Assembly (NCBI GenBank): GCA_903838415.1 | Contig: CAILYI010000077.1 | Span: 1 to 64,000, forward strand | Direction: 5' to 3' | Source of the DNA: an uncultured Anaerolineae bacterium | GTDB lineage: Bacteria; Chloroflexota; Anaerolineae; Anaerolineales; Villigracilaceae | DNA length: 64,000 bases | Shown: positions 34,669-43,155 of the stretch, one piece after another | Layout of the letters: the number at the start of each line of letters is the position of its first letter | How positions within the stretch are numbered: the stretch's first letter is position 1 | The notes under the pieces: model-generated | Database searches by the model: none | The model's input: the letters and a program-made list of their open reading frames with translations, nothing else | Told to the model about the DNA's origin: nothing | Made by a program: the position numbers and the translations under genes

Positions 34669-34705
34669 GATTACCCGGTATGTCTTTAGGACATACCGGG
34701 TAATC
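34669..34705. other. Perfect 16-bp hairpin between HDAC-like and YacP-like genes
   Basis: GATTACCCGGTATGTC (34669-34684) and its complement (34690-34705) flank TTTAG. No U-tract follows on either strand. It lies 22 bases upstream of the HDAC-like start, so it could be an operator or mRNA structure. The rest of the 34648-34854 gap holds a run of eight G (34738-34745) and GACACC/GGTGTC repeats, with no gene seen. Confidence 0.5.
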
Positions 34706-34854
34706 TTGAGGGGGAGGGACACCACCGATTGGGGCATGGGGGGGGCATGCTTGACCAATTTGTTCGGTGAGGACACCAGTTGTACCAATAAAAGGAGGCA
34801 GGTGTCGTTAGAGATATATTACACCTACTTTACCTGATTTATATTAATAATGGA

Positions 34855-35337
34855 TTAGAGTTTGGAACGATCGTCCGCGCCCTCGTCAAACAGCGTCAGC
34901 CACTCTTTGAGCTCGTGCTCGCTCATGCTTTTCTTCTCGGTCACTGGCGGACCGGCGCGCAGGGTTTCGATGACTGTGGCTGAAAATTCTTCTGACGAGA
35001 TGACCTGTGCCCCGGCGGCCCTGGCATCAGCCTGAACGCGACGATCGGATGAGACGACGCTCCAGTTTTTGGCGGCATTTCCCAGCTTTTTGAGGCGCTG
35101 ACGGATGGCTTCGTCGGCGATCAGCGGTCTGCGGATGAAATGGGCGGTGACCTGTCCCATTTTGCGAGTCTGGGGAACGGCTGGCGGGGCGTTATCGAAG
35201 TAAATTTCCACCTGGGCCCGGCGCGAAAGACGACAGAATTCATTCAGGCGATCAACCAGGTCGGTTTCATCGTCGAATGATCTCAAATCCAGACCCATTT
35301 TGGGGATCAGGTTGTGGCCGTCAATCAAGTAGGGCAT
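34855..35337 (-). CDS. NYN-domain (YacP-like) RNA-binding or nuclease protein
   Basis: The 160-aa protein starts MPYLIDGHNLIPKMGLDL, the PIN-like NYN/YacP N-terminus with the metal-site Asp. It continues with VEIYFDNAPP, SSDRRVQADARAAGAQVISS and SATVIETL. YacP proteins are linked to mRNA turnover. The shorter start at 35337 was chosen because the conserved domain begins there; the upstream 27 residues look like untranslated leader. Confidence 0.8.
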   Translation of the reverse strand: MPYLIDGHNLIPKMGLDLRSFDDETDLVDRLNEFCRLSRRAQVEIYFDNAPPAVPQTRKMGQVTAHFIRRPLIADEAIRQRLKKLGNAAKNWSVVSSDRRVQADARAAGAQVISSEEFSATVIETLRAGPPVTEKKSMSEHELKEWLTLFDEGADDRSKL

Positions 35338-35400
35338 GGAGCGATTATACACACGTCTCACTCCAAAGCTACTCTTTCGCGGCGAATTTCGCAGATTGAC

Positions 35401-35440
35401 CAAAAATGGCCGACTCATTCTTGCGAGTCGGCCATTTTTG
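35401..35440. terminator. Terminator after the OsmC gene
   Basis: Arms CAAAAATGGCCGACTC (35401-35416) and complement (35425-35440), 16 bases perfect with an eight-base loop. A/T runs on both outer sides end OsmC transcripts before the YacP-like gene. Confidence 0.88.
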
Positions 35441-35468
35441 TTGATTTCAGGTTTGGTGTGACGGGATG

Positions 35469-35858
35469 TCAGGCGGTTGCGACCTGTTTTGTGGTCACTT
35501 CGAAAGTGGGCGGATTCTCAAGATGCTTTTTGACGGCGCACAGTTCGGCGGAGCGGATGAGCGAGTCGCGGTATTTTTCGGGGAAGGATGGCGGGATTTG
35601 GATTTCAAGGTCGATCTTTTTGACCATGCCGCTGAAATCGCTGTGAATGCGCTGAACGATGCGGATGCCCTCGGTGGGCAGTCCGCGCTGGTTGCAGAAA
35701 CCGAGCACATAAATCCCGGCGCAAGTCCCGATGGAGGACAGGAAAACGGCAAAGGGGGTGGGGGCGCTGGCGGAGGGTGGCTGATCCGTTTTAACGGTGT
35801 GCGGGCCAAAGTGGGCGTCGACGCGGGCGCCGCCGGGGAAGTCGATGATCAATTCCAT
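35469..35858 (-). CDS. OsmC-family protein
   Basis: The 129-aa protein has the OsmC/YhfA fold. It shows PTPFAVFLSSIGTCAGIYVLGFC and ELCAVKKHLENPP, each with a redox cysteine as in the peroxidase branch. Such proteins reduce organic hydroperoxides or bind thiol persulfides. It is a single-gene unit between a terminator and the divergent metY promoter. Confidence 0.82.
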   Translation of the reverse strand: MELIIDFPGGARVDAHFGPHTVKTDQPPSASAPTPFAVFLSSIGTCAGIYVLGFCNQRGLPTEGIRIVQRIHSDFSGMVKKIDLEIQIPPSFPEKYRDSLIRSAELCAVKKHLENPPTFEVTTKQVATA

Positions 35859-35977
35859 AATGGTGTAGTCTCCTGATTGAGAAATATCATGTACAAATTA
35901 TTTGTGCTTTCTGGTGTTTTTGATGCTGTTTGCGTGGAAAAGTTGCAGATTCGCTGGGAATTGCTTGAATTACACCC

Positions 35978-36006
35978 TTGACAGTCTAATTTATGGATGA
36001 TATAAA
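35978..36006 (+). promoter_or_regulatory. metY promoter
   Basis: A consensus TTGACA (35978-35983) and TATAAA (36001-36006) are 17 bases apart, about 25 bases upstream of the SAM riboswitch. Confidence 0.82.
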
Positions 36007-36030
36007 CGCGGACTAACAATTCAATTTACG

Positions 36031-36188
36031 CTCTTATCCAGAGAGGCGGAGGGACCGGCCCTACGAAGCCTCGACAACCTGACCATTTCATGAGTCAAGG
36101 TGCCAATTCCGGCAGTACGATCTGGAAGATGAGAGGATGGTGAACGCGCGCAGCCTCTTCTTAACTTTCCGGAAGAGGTTATTTTTTT
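36031..36188 (+). promoter_or_regulatory. SAM-I riboswitch with terminator, metY leader
   Basis: The aptamer at 36031-36135 shares its first 32 bases with the metK riboswitch. It has CCTCGACAACC, GGTGCCAATTCC and closing GATGAGAG. Next, CCTCTTC (36154-36160) pairs with GAAGAGG (36172-36178) and is followed by TTATTTTTTT (36179-36188), a clear intrinsic terminator. SAM should stop transcription before metY (ATG 36236). Confidence 0.94.
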
Positions 36189-36235
36189 CTCTTCTGGATA
36201 AGGGTGGAATTCAACTAACTCTAGGAGGAGTTACA

Positions 36236-37525
36236 ATGTCAACGAATTCACGCAAGTTTGGTTTTGCCACTCGTCAGCTTCATTCCGGCTACAGCCCCGA
36301 TCCGGCCACTGGCAGCCGGGCAGTTCCCCTGTATCAAACCACCAGCTATCAATTCAAAAGCACAGAACACGCGGCCAATTTGTTTGCCCTGAAAGAATTG
36401 GGCAATATTTACACGCGCCTGATGAATCCCACCACGGATGTGCTCGAGCAGCGCATCGCTGACCTGGAAGGCGGCGTTGGCGCGCTGGCGACCTCCTCCG
36501 GGCACGCGGCTCAGTTCCAGGCCATTTTCACGCTGTGCGGCGCGGGCGACCACATCGTTTCGTCCAGCCGTTTGTATGGCGGCACCTACAACCAGTTCGC
36601 CTATTCCTTCCCCCGGCTGGGCATCGATGTGACCTTTGTCGATCCGTCAGACCCGAAAAATTTCGAGGCCGCCATCCGCCCGAATACCAAGATCATCTAC
36701 GGCGAAAGCCTCGGCAACCCCGATATCGCCATCTTCCCCTTCGAGGAAGTGTCCGCGATCGCCAAAAAGCACAACATTGTGCTGATGATCGACAACACCT
36801 TCGCCACACCCTACCTGTTTCGCCCGTTTGAATGGGGCGCGAACGTGGTCACGCACAGCACCACCAAGCTGATCGGCGGACACGGCACCAGCATCGGCGG
36901 AATCATCGTCGACGGCGGGAATTTCGACTGGACGAGCGGCCGCTTCCCCAACTTCACCGACCCGGATCCGTCATACCACGGCCTGGTCTACTCCACGCTG
37001 ACGCAGGTCGGCCTGCCGCCCTTCATCATCAAGGCGCGCGTCCAGATTTTGCGCGATTTTGGCGGATGCCAATCGCCGTTCAATGCCTGGCAGACCATCC
37101 AGGGCGTTGAGACGCTATCCATCCGCGTTGAGCGTCACTCCCAGAACGCCCAGGCGGTGGCCGAATATCTCGAAAAGCACTCCAAGGTCAGCTGGGTCAA
37201 GTACCCCGGCCTGAAGAGCCATCCCGACTACGCACGCGCGCAGCGCTACCTGCCCAAGGGAGCGGGCTCTGTGCTCGGGTTTGGCGTCAAAGGCGGGGCC
37301 GAGGCCGGTCGGAAATTCATCGAGAGCCTGCAACTCTTCAGCCACCTCGCCAATGTCGGGGACGCGAAATCCCTCGCCATCCACCCCGCCACCACCACCC
37401 ACAGCCAGCTCAACGACGAGCAGCTCGTCTCCGCCGGTGTCAGCCCCGATTTTGTCCGCCTGAGCATTGGAATCGAGGATATCGACGATATTCTGTGGGA
37501 TCTCGACCAGGCGTTGAACGCGTAG
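36236..37525 (+). CDS. metY: O-acetylhomoserine aminocarboxypropyltransferase
   Basis: The 429-aa PLP enzyme of the Cys/Met metabolism family makes homocysteine from O-acetylhomoserine and sulfide. Visible are FATRQLHSGYSPDPATGSRA, TRLMNPTTDVLEQRIADLEG, the SSRLYGGTYNQF segment and the PLP lysine in HSTTKLIGGHGTSIGG. The start follows AGGAGGAG. It is controlled by the SAM-I riboswitch and is followed by metA 80 bases downstream. Confidence 0.95.
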   Translation: MSTNSRKFGFATRQLHSGYSPDPATGSRAVPLYQTTSYQFKSTEHAANLFALKELGNIYTRLMNPTTDVLEQRIADLEGGVGALATSSGHAAQFQAIFTLCGAGDHIVSSSRLYGGTYNQFAYSFPRLGIDVTFVDPSDPKNFEAAIRPNTKIIYGESLGNPDIAIFPFEEVSAIAKKHNIVLMIDNTFATPYLFRPFEWGANVVTHSTTKLIGGHGTSIGGIIVDGGNFDWTSGRFPNFTDPDPSYHGLVYSTLTQVGLPPFIIKARVQILRDFGGCQSPFNAWQTIQGVETLSIRVERHSQNAQAVAEYLEKHSKVSWVKYPGLKSHPDYARAQRYLPKGAGSVLGFGVKGGAEAGRKFIESLQLFSHLANVGDAKSLAIHPATTTHSQLNDEQLVSAGVSPDFVRLSIGIEDIDDILWDLDQALNA

Positions 37526-37533
37526 GAAGTAGA

Positions 37534-37586
37534 AAGGTAAACAAGTAGACAACAAATACCTGTTTCCTTGTCTACTTGTTTACCTT
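37534..37586. repeat. 19-bp perfect inverted repeat between metY and metA
   Basis: AAGGTAAACAAGTAGACAA (37534-37552) and its exact complement (37568-37586) flank a 15-base loop, with further AAGTAG-like copies just upstream. It sits within the likely metYA transcript and ends ten bases before the metA ribosome site. It has no U-tract. Confidence 0.75.
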
Positions 37587-37605
37587 GTATTCTCCCGGAG
37601 GCCCC

Positions 37606-38547
37606 ATGCCCGTCAAAATTCCTAATACCCTGCCTGCCCGCGTAATCCTTGAATCGGAAAATGTTTTCGTGATGGGTGAGGCGCGCGCCGAACATCAGGA
37701 TATCCGCCCGTTAAGGGTGGCCATCCTGAACCTGATGCCGACCAAAATTGCCACTGAAACGCAACTCCTGCGGCTTTTGGGCAATTCGGCGCTCCAGGTG
37801 GATGTGACACTGCTCCACACCGCCAGTCACGAAGCCAAAAACACCGATGCCGAGCACTTGCTCAATCACTATGACACCTTCGAACAAGTGCGCAATGAAA
37901 AATTTGACGGACTAATCATCACCGGCGCGCCAGTTGAACAGATTGACTTTGAAGAAGTGGATTACTGGCCAGAATTGACCCAGATACTCGACTGGGCTGA
38001 GACGAATGTCGAATCCAATTTCTACATTTGTTGGGGCGCACAGGCCGGGCTGTATCATCGCTACGGCATCCCGAAATATCCGCTGCCCGCCAAAATGTTC
38101 GGCGTTTTTGAGCACCATACCCTGGCGCCCACCGAGAAATTACTGCGCGGTTTTGACGATACCTTCCTGGCTCCGCACTCGCGCCACACCGAAATCCGTC
38201 GCGCGGATATTGAGAAGGTGCCCGACTTGCAAATCCTGGCCGAATCGGACGATGCCGGGGTGTACATCGTCGGCTCAAAAGACGGACGCCACTTATTCAT
38301 CACCGGTCATTCCGAATATGACCCGCTGACGCTCAAGGGTGAATACGACCGCGATGTCAGCAAGGGCCTGCCCATCAACGTTCCGCGCAATTACTTTCCC
38401 AACGACGACCCGTCCAAACCTCCGCAGGTGCGCTGGCGCGGACACGCCAGCTTGCTGTACGCCAACTGGCTCAACTACTACGTTTATCAGGTGACGCCTT
38501 ACGATCCCGCCCAAATTCCATCCGGCTCGACCCACGGCGATTTCTAA
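37606..38547 (+). CDS. metA: Homoserine O-acetyltransferase (MetA family)
   Basis: The 313-aa MetA-fold enzyme activates homoserine. Catalytic Cys142 (ICWGAQAG), His235 and Glu237 (FITGHSEYD) fall at the expected numbers. Residue 111 is Glu (GAPVEQ), which in this family is the reported determinant of acetyl-CoA rather than succinyl-CoA use. This agrees with MetY, which needs O-acetylhomoserine. ATG 37606 has CGGAGG upstream. It probably shares the metY riboswitch. Confidence 0.94.
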   Translation: MPVKIPNTLPARVILESENVFVMGEARAEHQDIRPLRVAILNLMPTKIATETQLLRLLGNSALQVDVTLLHTASHEAKNTDAEHLLNHYDTFEQVRNEKFDGLIITGAPVEQIDFEEVDYWPELTQILDWAETNVESNFYICWGAQAGLYHRYGIPKYPLPAKMFGVFEHHTLAPTEKLLRGFDDTFLAPHSRHTEIRRADIEKVPDLQILAESDDAGVYIVGSKDGRHLFITGHSEYDPLTLKGEYDRDVSKGLPINVPRNYFPNDDPSKPPQVRWRGHASLLYANWLNYYVYQVTPYDPAQIPSGSTHGDF

Positions 38548-38595
38548 AAAAATGGAAAGATGAGAGCGCAACATGCTCTCATCTTTCCATTTTTT
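38546..38595 (+). terminator. metA terminator
   Basis: An A-rich 20-plus-base stem with core ATGGAAAGATGAGAGC (38552-38567) and complement (38575 onward) begins at the metA stop codon. It ends in six T at 38590-38595. Confidence 0.92.
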
Positions 38596-38644
38596 AGGCT
38601 ACTTGTGCCGCTCGAATCACGTATAATAACGGCAGGAGTAAGCC

Positions 38645-39019
38645 ATGAATAAAAAACCTTCTCAAAGCATCATTCCGTCCCAGGGCGGCGTTTTAAAAGA
38701 CATCACTCTGCGCGCAAAATTGGTTTTTCGCCTGCTGGGCGATAAGCGCGTCAGCCCCTGGATAAAACTGATTCCCATCGGCGCGCTCGTTTACCTGGTT
38801 TCCCCGATCGACCTGATTATGGGCATCCCCGGTCTCGACGCGCTCGACGACGCCGCCATTCTGTGGCTGGGCTATTACACCTTTATTGAACTTTGCCCGC
38901 CAGAAATCGTCCGCGAACTGTCCAAAAATATTGTCAGCAACAACTCGATTATTGATGAAGCCACGCAAGATGATGACGAAATCGTGGATGGTGAGGCGAC
39001 TGACGTTACCGACAAATAG
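38645..39019 (+). CDS. DUF1232 (YkvA-like) membrane protein
   Basis: The 124-aa protein has the DUF1232 signature VSPWIKLIPIGALVYLVSPIDLI, with DLIMGIPGLDALDDAAIL continuing it, and one or two membrane helices. An acidic tail (EATQDDDEIVDGEA) follows. The function of the family is unknown. GGCAGGAG precedes the ATG and TATAAT at 38626 may be its -10 box. The next gene starts ten bases after the stop. Confidence 0.82.
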   Translation: MNKKPSQSIIPSQGGVLKDITLRAKLVFRLLGDKRVSPWIKLIPIGALVYLVSPIDLIMGIPGLDALDDAAILWLGYYTFIELCPPEIVRELSKNIVSNNSIIDEATQDDDEIVDGEATDVTDK

Positions 39020-39028
39020 GAGCCATAG

Positions 39029-40258
39029 ATGACTCCCCGCTTCCTTTTTACTGTTATTCTGATTCTGGGTTTCTCTCTGACGGGTTGCGGCGCTCCAGCC
39101 CCGAGCCAAGCGACACTTACTGCCCCCACCGCCGCGCCGCTGACAGTTGCCACCGTCACAGTCAGCGCTCCTCAGCCCGCGCCGACCGACATCCCGCCGA
39201 CTTCCACCTCCGTCCTTGAACCGACGACCGTTCCCGCGCAAATCCCCGACGCCTCCGCTTACGTCTGGACGCCTGTCATCAACGGTCTGAACCATCCCAG
39301 CGACATCCAGTCAGCCGCGGATGGTTCAGACCGTCTTTTTGTGCTCGAACAACCGGGGCGGATTCGCATTTTTCAGAACGGCATTCTGCTCGAAAGGCCA
39401 TTTCTCGATATCACCGATCGCGTCGGCAGCAATGGCTCTGAGCAAGGGCTGCTTGGCCTGGCTTTCCACCCCAAGTTTGCGCAAAACGGCTGGTTCTACG
39501 TCAACTACACTGATTTTGACGGCAACACCCATATCGCGCGATTTACCGCCAGCGGCGACTCAGCTGACCCGGCCAGTGAAAAAAGTATCCTTTTTGTGCC
39601 GCAGCCCTTTCAAAATCACAACGGCGGCGCGCTTGCTTTCGGACCGGATGGTAATCTGTACATCGGCCTGGGTGATGGCGGCTCGGCGGGCGATCCTTAC
39701 GACAACGCCCAATCCGGCAATTCGCTGCTTGGCAAGATTCTGCACATTGACGTGGATCACGGCGAAGTCAACCCGGAAATTTGGGCGGCCGGTTTGCGCA
39801 ATCCCTGGCGCTTTTCCTTTGACCATTTGACCGGCGATTTGTGGATTGGCGATGTGGGACAGAATCTGTACGAAGAAGTTGATTTTGTCGCGGCAGGTAC
39901 GCCCGGCGGCTTGAACTTTGGCTGGAAAAAAATGGAAGGGAATCATCCCTATAAAGGCGGCAACCAACCGGAATTCACCGCACCGGTTGCCGAGTATTCG
40001 CACGCGGAAGGCTGCGCCGTCACTGGCGGGTATGTCTATCGCGGCGCGGCGCTGCCAGCCTGGCAGGGAGTTTATTTCTACGCTGATTACTGCTCCGGTA
40101 CAATCTGGGGTTTGACCAGTCCGCCGCTCAGCGTAATCCAACCAACAGTTTTGTTCCAAACCGCTTTCAAAATCAGCACTTTTGGCGTGGATGATGCCGG
40201 GGAGCTTTACCTGGCCGATTACACCGGCGCAATTTATCGGCTGGAGAAAATCCAATAA
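39029..40258 (+). CDS. PQQ-dependent glucose/sorbosone dehydrogenase-like lipoprotein
   Basis: The 409-aa protein has a lipoprotein signal peptide with lipobox LTGC near residue 20 and a Pro/Thr linker to about residue 75. A six-bladed beta-propeller of the GSDH family follows: GSEQGLLGLAFHPKFAQNGWFY, FQNHNGGALAFGPDGNLYIGLGDGG, AAGLRNPWRFSFD and WIGDVGQNLYEEVDF. Soluble PQQ aldose dehydrogenases have this fold, but many homologues act on unknown substrates. It is probably anchored outside the cytoplasmic membrane. Confidence 0.87.
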   Translation: MTPRFLFTVILILGFSLTGCGAPAPSQATLTAPTAAPLTVATVTVSAPQPAPTDIPPTSTSVLEPTTVPAQIPDASAYVWTPVINGLNHPSDIQSAADGSDRLFVLEQPGRIRIFQNGILLERPFLDITDRVGSNGSEQGLLGLAFHPKFAQNGWFYVNYTDFDGNTHIARFTASGDSADPASEKSILFVPQPFQNHNGGALAFGPDGNLYIGLGDGGSAGDPYDNAQSGNSLLGKILHIDVDHGEVNPEIWAAGLRNPWRFSFDHLTGDLWIGDVGQNLYEEVDFVAAGTPGGLNFGWKKMEGNHPYKGGNQPEFTAPVAEYSHAEGCAVTGGYVYRGAALPAWQGVYFYADYCSGTIWGLTSPPLSVIQPTVLFQTAFKISTFGVDDAGELYLADYTGAIYRLEKIQ

Positions 40259-40383
40259 AAATACAGGATGAATAGGATATTTGTCGTCCGAAATTATGAC
40301 GTTGTCATGTGCTTTGATGACGCCTGTCACTGGCAAACATGTCAGACATATCGTAAACTAAGAAAAGTATTCGGAGGTGTTTA

Positions 40384-40599
40384 ATGGCAGAAAAAAAATG
40401 GGAAGTTACCAAGATCCGTTATTGTGACCATGTGGGCCACGAAGTGGCCTTCGAAACCGAAGTCATCTATCCGATTGATTTCTTACCCGATGCTCCGCGC
40501 GTCACAGCCCGGCGCTGTTCAAATGCAAAAGAGTGCAACATGTTTGATCGCCCTACTTGCGTTTGGTGCGGCACCAATCCGAACCACGAACCCTTGTAA
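40384..40599 (+). CDS. Small cysteine-rich protein of unknown function
   Basis: The 71-aa protein begins MAEKKWEVTKIRYCDHVGHE and has Cys at about positions 14, 45, 51, 59 and 62, ending PTCVWCGTNPNHEPL. The spacing suggests a zinc or iron site. GGAGG lies 7 bases before the ATG. No family is recognised. After its stop a short hairpin (ATCCCGCG 40665-40672 with 40679-40686) lies before the convergent ABC gene. Confidence 0.6.
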   Translation: MAEKKWEVTKIRYCDHVGHEVAFETEVIYPIDFLPDAPRVTARRCSNAKECNMFDRPTCVWCGTNPNHEPL

Positions 40600-40692
40600 A
40601 CACTGGGCGGATATCCTCCTGCCGCCTGTGAAAAACTCTCTCCTCCCTCTGAGTTGGTCAGGCTATCCCGCGATTACTCGCGGGATGTGCTG

Positions 40693-41409
40693 TTAAAACC
40701 CCAGGAATGCGGCGATCTCGGTGCTGGCCGGGTTGGCGAAGACTTCCTGCGGGCTGCCGATCTGCACAATTTCGCCCTGCAGCATGACCGCCACGCGGGT
40801 GGCCAGCCTGGCGGCTTCCTTCAAATCGTGGGTGATCAGTACCGTGGTGGTGTTGGTCTCGTTCAGGATGGATTTCAAATCGTCGAGCAGGCGCAGGCGC
40901 GTGGGGGCATCCAGTGCGCTGAAAGGTTCATCGAGCAGGAGCAGTTCCGGATTTAAGACGAAGGCGCGGGCCAGGCTGACGCGCTGCGCCTCGCCCCCGG
41001 AGAGTCGCGCACCTGGGCGTTTGCTCAGGGATTCGATCCCCACCCGCGCCAGCCACTTGTTGACCCGTTCTTTAATCTCATCTGACGGGAGTCCGCGGTA
41101 GCGCAGGCCGATGGCGATATTCTCGAAGACCGGGGCATCCAGTAGCAGCGGTTCTTGCAGCACCAGCGCAATGCGTCGGCGGTACTCCAGCGGTTTCAGC
41201 GCCGAAAGCGGCATCCCGTTCCAGTGCAGATCACCTTTCTCGGGCTGGAGCAGGCGCGCCAGTGTCAGCAGCAGGCTACTTTTGCCGGTTCCGTTGGGGC
41301 CGATCACTGCCAGCACCTCGCCTTTTTCCAGGCTGAGGGCTTTTATTTCCAGCACCTGGCGTTTATCTCGACAAACGGTTAAATCGCGAATTTCGAGCAG
41401 GGTGGTCAT
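40693..41409 (-). CDS. Tungstate/molybdate ABC transporter ATPase (TupC-like)
   Basis: The 238-aa ABC ATPase has Walker A GPNGTGKSS, Q-loop LVLQEPLLLDAP, signature RLSGGEAQRVSLARAF, Walker B LLLLDEPFSALD and H-loop ITHD. It lacks the C-terminal TOBE domain found in ModC; a separate Mop protein is encoded upstream. It overlaps the permease gene as ATGA and is the last gene of the operon. Confidence 0.88.
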   Translation of the reverse strand: MTTLLEIRDLTVCRDKRQVLEIKALSLEKGEVLAVIGPNGTGKSSLLLTLARLLQPEKGDLHWNGMPLSALKPLEYRRRIALVLQEPLLLDAPVFENIAIGLRYRGLPSDEIKERVNKWLARVGIESLSKRPGARLSGGEAQRVSLARAFVLNPELLLLDEPFSALDAPTRLRLLDDLKSILNETNTTTVLITHDLKEAARLATRVAVMLQGEIVQIGSPQEVFANPASTEIAAFLGF

Positions 41410-42080
41410 CGCTGTTTGGCTCCCCGCTGCTGAATCCAGGTCAGCGCGTAATTGATGAGGAATGTAATCGTTAGCAAGAGTGCCCCAAGGATGATGGCGC
41501 GTTCAAATTCGCCTTTATTGGTTTCCAGGACAATGGCGGTGGTCAGCACGCGGGTCTGGCCTTTGATGTTGCCGCCCACCATCATGGAGGCGCCCACTTC
41601 GGAGATGACGGAGCCAAAACCGGCCATCAGCGCGGCCAGCAGCGGCAGGCGCGCCTCGCGCCAGAGCGTCAGCACCATCTGCGGGGTGGAGGCGCCCAAG
41701 CCGAGCAGCTGCAGCTGCAGGCGCGGATCCAGCTGTTGGAGCGCGGCGGACGTCAGCCCGGTCACGACCGGAGCGGCGATAATCGTCTGGGCGATGATGA
41801 TGGCGGAGGGCGTGTAAATGAGATGCAAATCGCCGAGAAACCCGGAGCGCCAGAGCGTCATGGCGACTGCCAGGCCAACCACGACGGGCGGCAGCGCCAT
41901 GCCCGTATTGATGATACTCAGCATGAACGACCTCCCGGGGAATTTTGCCATGGCGAGCAATGTTCCCAGTGGCAGGCCAATCACCAGGCTGATCAGCGTG
42001 GCTATCCCTGAGACTTTCAGAGATAGCAGGGTGACTTCAAGAACTTCAGGATCAGAGAAAAGGCTGTTTAATAAATCCAT
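41406..42080 (-). CDS. Tungstate/molybdate ABC permease (TupB-like)
   Basis: The 224-aa permease has five to six membrane helices and the EAA-type coupling loop (LGASTPQMVLTLWREARLPLL). It also has the TupB-typical FGSVISEVGASMMVGGNIKG. The family passes tungstate or molybdate oxyanions delivered by TupA. Its stop overlaps the ATPase start. Confidence 0.88.
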   Translation of the reverse strand: MDLLNSLFSDPEVLEVTLLSLKVSGIATLISLVIGLPLGTLLAMAKFPGRSFMLSIINTGMALPPVVVGLAVAMTLWRSGFLGDLHLIYTPSAIIIAQTIIAAPVVTGLTSAALQQLDPRLQLQLLGLGASTPQMVLTLWREARLPLLAALMAGFGSVISEVGASMMVGGNIKGQTRVLTTAIVLETNKGEFERAIILGALLLTITFLINYALTWIQQRGAKQR

Positions 42081-42116
42081 AATGGTGCATAGTATACGAG
42101 AAAGCGGTTAAAAATA

Positions 42117-42156
42117 GAAAGTGGAAAGCAGCCAATTTCATCTACTTTCCACTTCC
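42117..42156. repeat. Imperfect inverted repeat between tupA and tupB
   Basis: GAAAGTGGAAAGCAG (42117-42131) and the complement of GGAAGTGGAAAGTAG (42142-42156) match at 13 of 15 positions. The unit GGAAAGT recalls the AAGTAGA-rich repeat between metY and metA. It may fold in the mRNA and lower permease expression relative to the binding protein. Confidence 0.5.
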
Positions 42157-42179
42157 CCAGATTGTCCTTGAAACTGATT

Positions 42180-43139
42180 TTACTTCAAGCCGAGGTCGGC
42201 ATCGGTTTTGGTGGCGTCGCCGATGAACAGGGCCTGGCCGTATTTATCGACACCGAATTTGCCAATCACTTCCTGGGTGGCCGGGTCGGTCATGAATTTG
42301 CCAAAAGCCACGGCGCCCTCGTAATTGACTTTGGGCCACTTGGCCGGGTCAACGGTGATGACGTGATAGACATTCAAGAAGGCGTTGTTGCCTTCGAGCA
42401 GGATTTCCAGCTGGAGATTGGCTTTGTTGGCAAGGAAGGTGGCGCGATCGGTGAGGGTGTAGCCGCCTTTTTCGGATGCAATTGTCAGCGTGGGGCCCAT
42501 GCCCTGGCCGGTTTCCACGTACCAGGCGGGTTTCGTCCCGGCCGGATCGATAGCGGCTTTCTTCCAGAAATCGAGTTCCTTGGTGCTGGTGCCCGATTTG
42601 TCGGCGCGCGCGATGAAGGTGGCTTTGCCTTCGTCCCCGGCTTTGGCCATGGCAACGAACGCATCCTTGGGGCCGAGTCCTTTAATCGCGGCTGGGTCGC
42701 CGGCCGGGCCAACGATGATGAAGTCGTTGTGCATGATCAGCAGGCGTTCTTTGCCCCAACCATCGCTCATGAAAGTCTTTTCAGCGGCGGGCGAGTGGAC
42801 CAGCAGGACATCGGCATTGCCTTCCTGTCCCATCTGGATGGCTGCGCCAGAACCGACTGCGGTGGTCTTGACCTTGAATCCGGTCTGCTGTTCAAAGAGC
42901 GGAATCAGCACGTCGAGCAGGCCTGAATCCTGGGTGGATGTGGTGGTAGCCAGGATCAAATCAGGGTTGGCTGGGCCAGCCGGGACAGCGGTGGGCGGGA
43001 CAGCGGTCGGTTCGGCGGTGGGTGGGACTGCTGTTGGCGCGGCAGTGGGTTCCGGGGTGGCGGCTGGCGCGCAAGCGGAAAGCGCTACAGCCAGAACCAA
43101 GAACAGGGTTAGCAGGAAGTTACGGGTGGTGAGTTTCAT
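42180..43139 (-). CDS. Tungstate-binding lipoprotein (TupA-like)
   Basis: The product is 319 aa from ATG 43139 (AAAAGGAG upstream). A lipoprotein signal peptide with LSAC is followed by a Pro/Ala/Thr repeat linker to about residue 55. The TupA signature DLILATTTSTQDSGLLDVL comes next, with ADVLLVHSPAAEK and ADKSGTSTKELDFWK. TupA proteins bind tungstate with very high affinity and discriminate it from molybdate; specificity here is inferred from family resemblance. Confidence 0.9.
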   Translation of the reverse strand: MKLTTRNFLLTLFLVLAVALSACAPAATPEPTAAPTAVPPTAEPTAVPPTAVPAGPANPDLILATTTSTQDSGLLDVLIPLFEQQTGFKVKTTAVGSGAAIQMGQEGNADVLLVHSPAAEKTFMSDGWGKERLLIMHNDFIIVGPAGDPAAIKGLGPKDAFVAMAKAGDEGKATFIARADKSGTSTKELDFWKKAAIDPAGTKPAWYVETGQGMGPTLTIASEKGGYTLTDRATFLANKANLQLEILLEGNNAFLNVYHVITVDPAKWPKVNYEGAVAFGKFMTDPATQEVIGKFGVDKYGQALFIGDATKTDADLGLK

Positions 43140-43155
43140 CTTTTCTCCTTTTAGA

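Noticed and set aside
34738-34745. Run of eight G as a phase-variation tract
   Set aside because: It is intergenic, not in a promoter spacer or reading frame that I can identify, so no effect can be argued.
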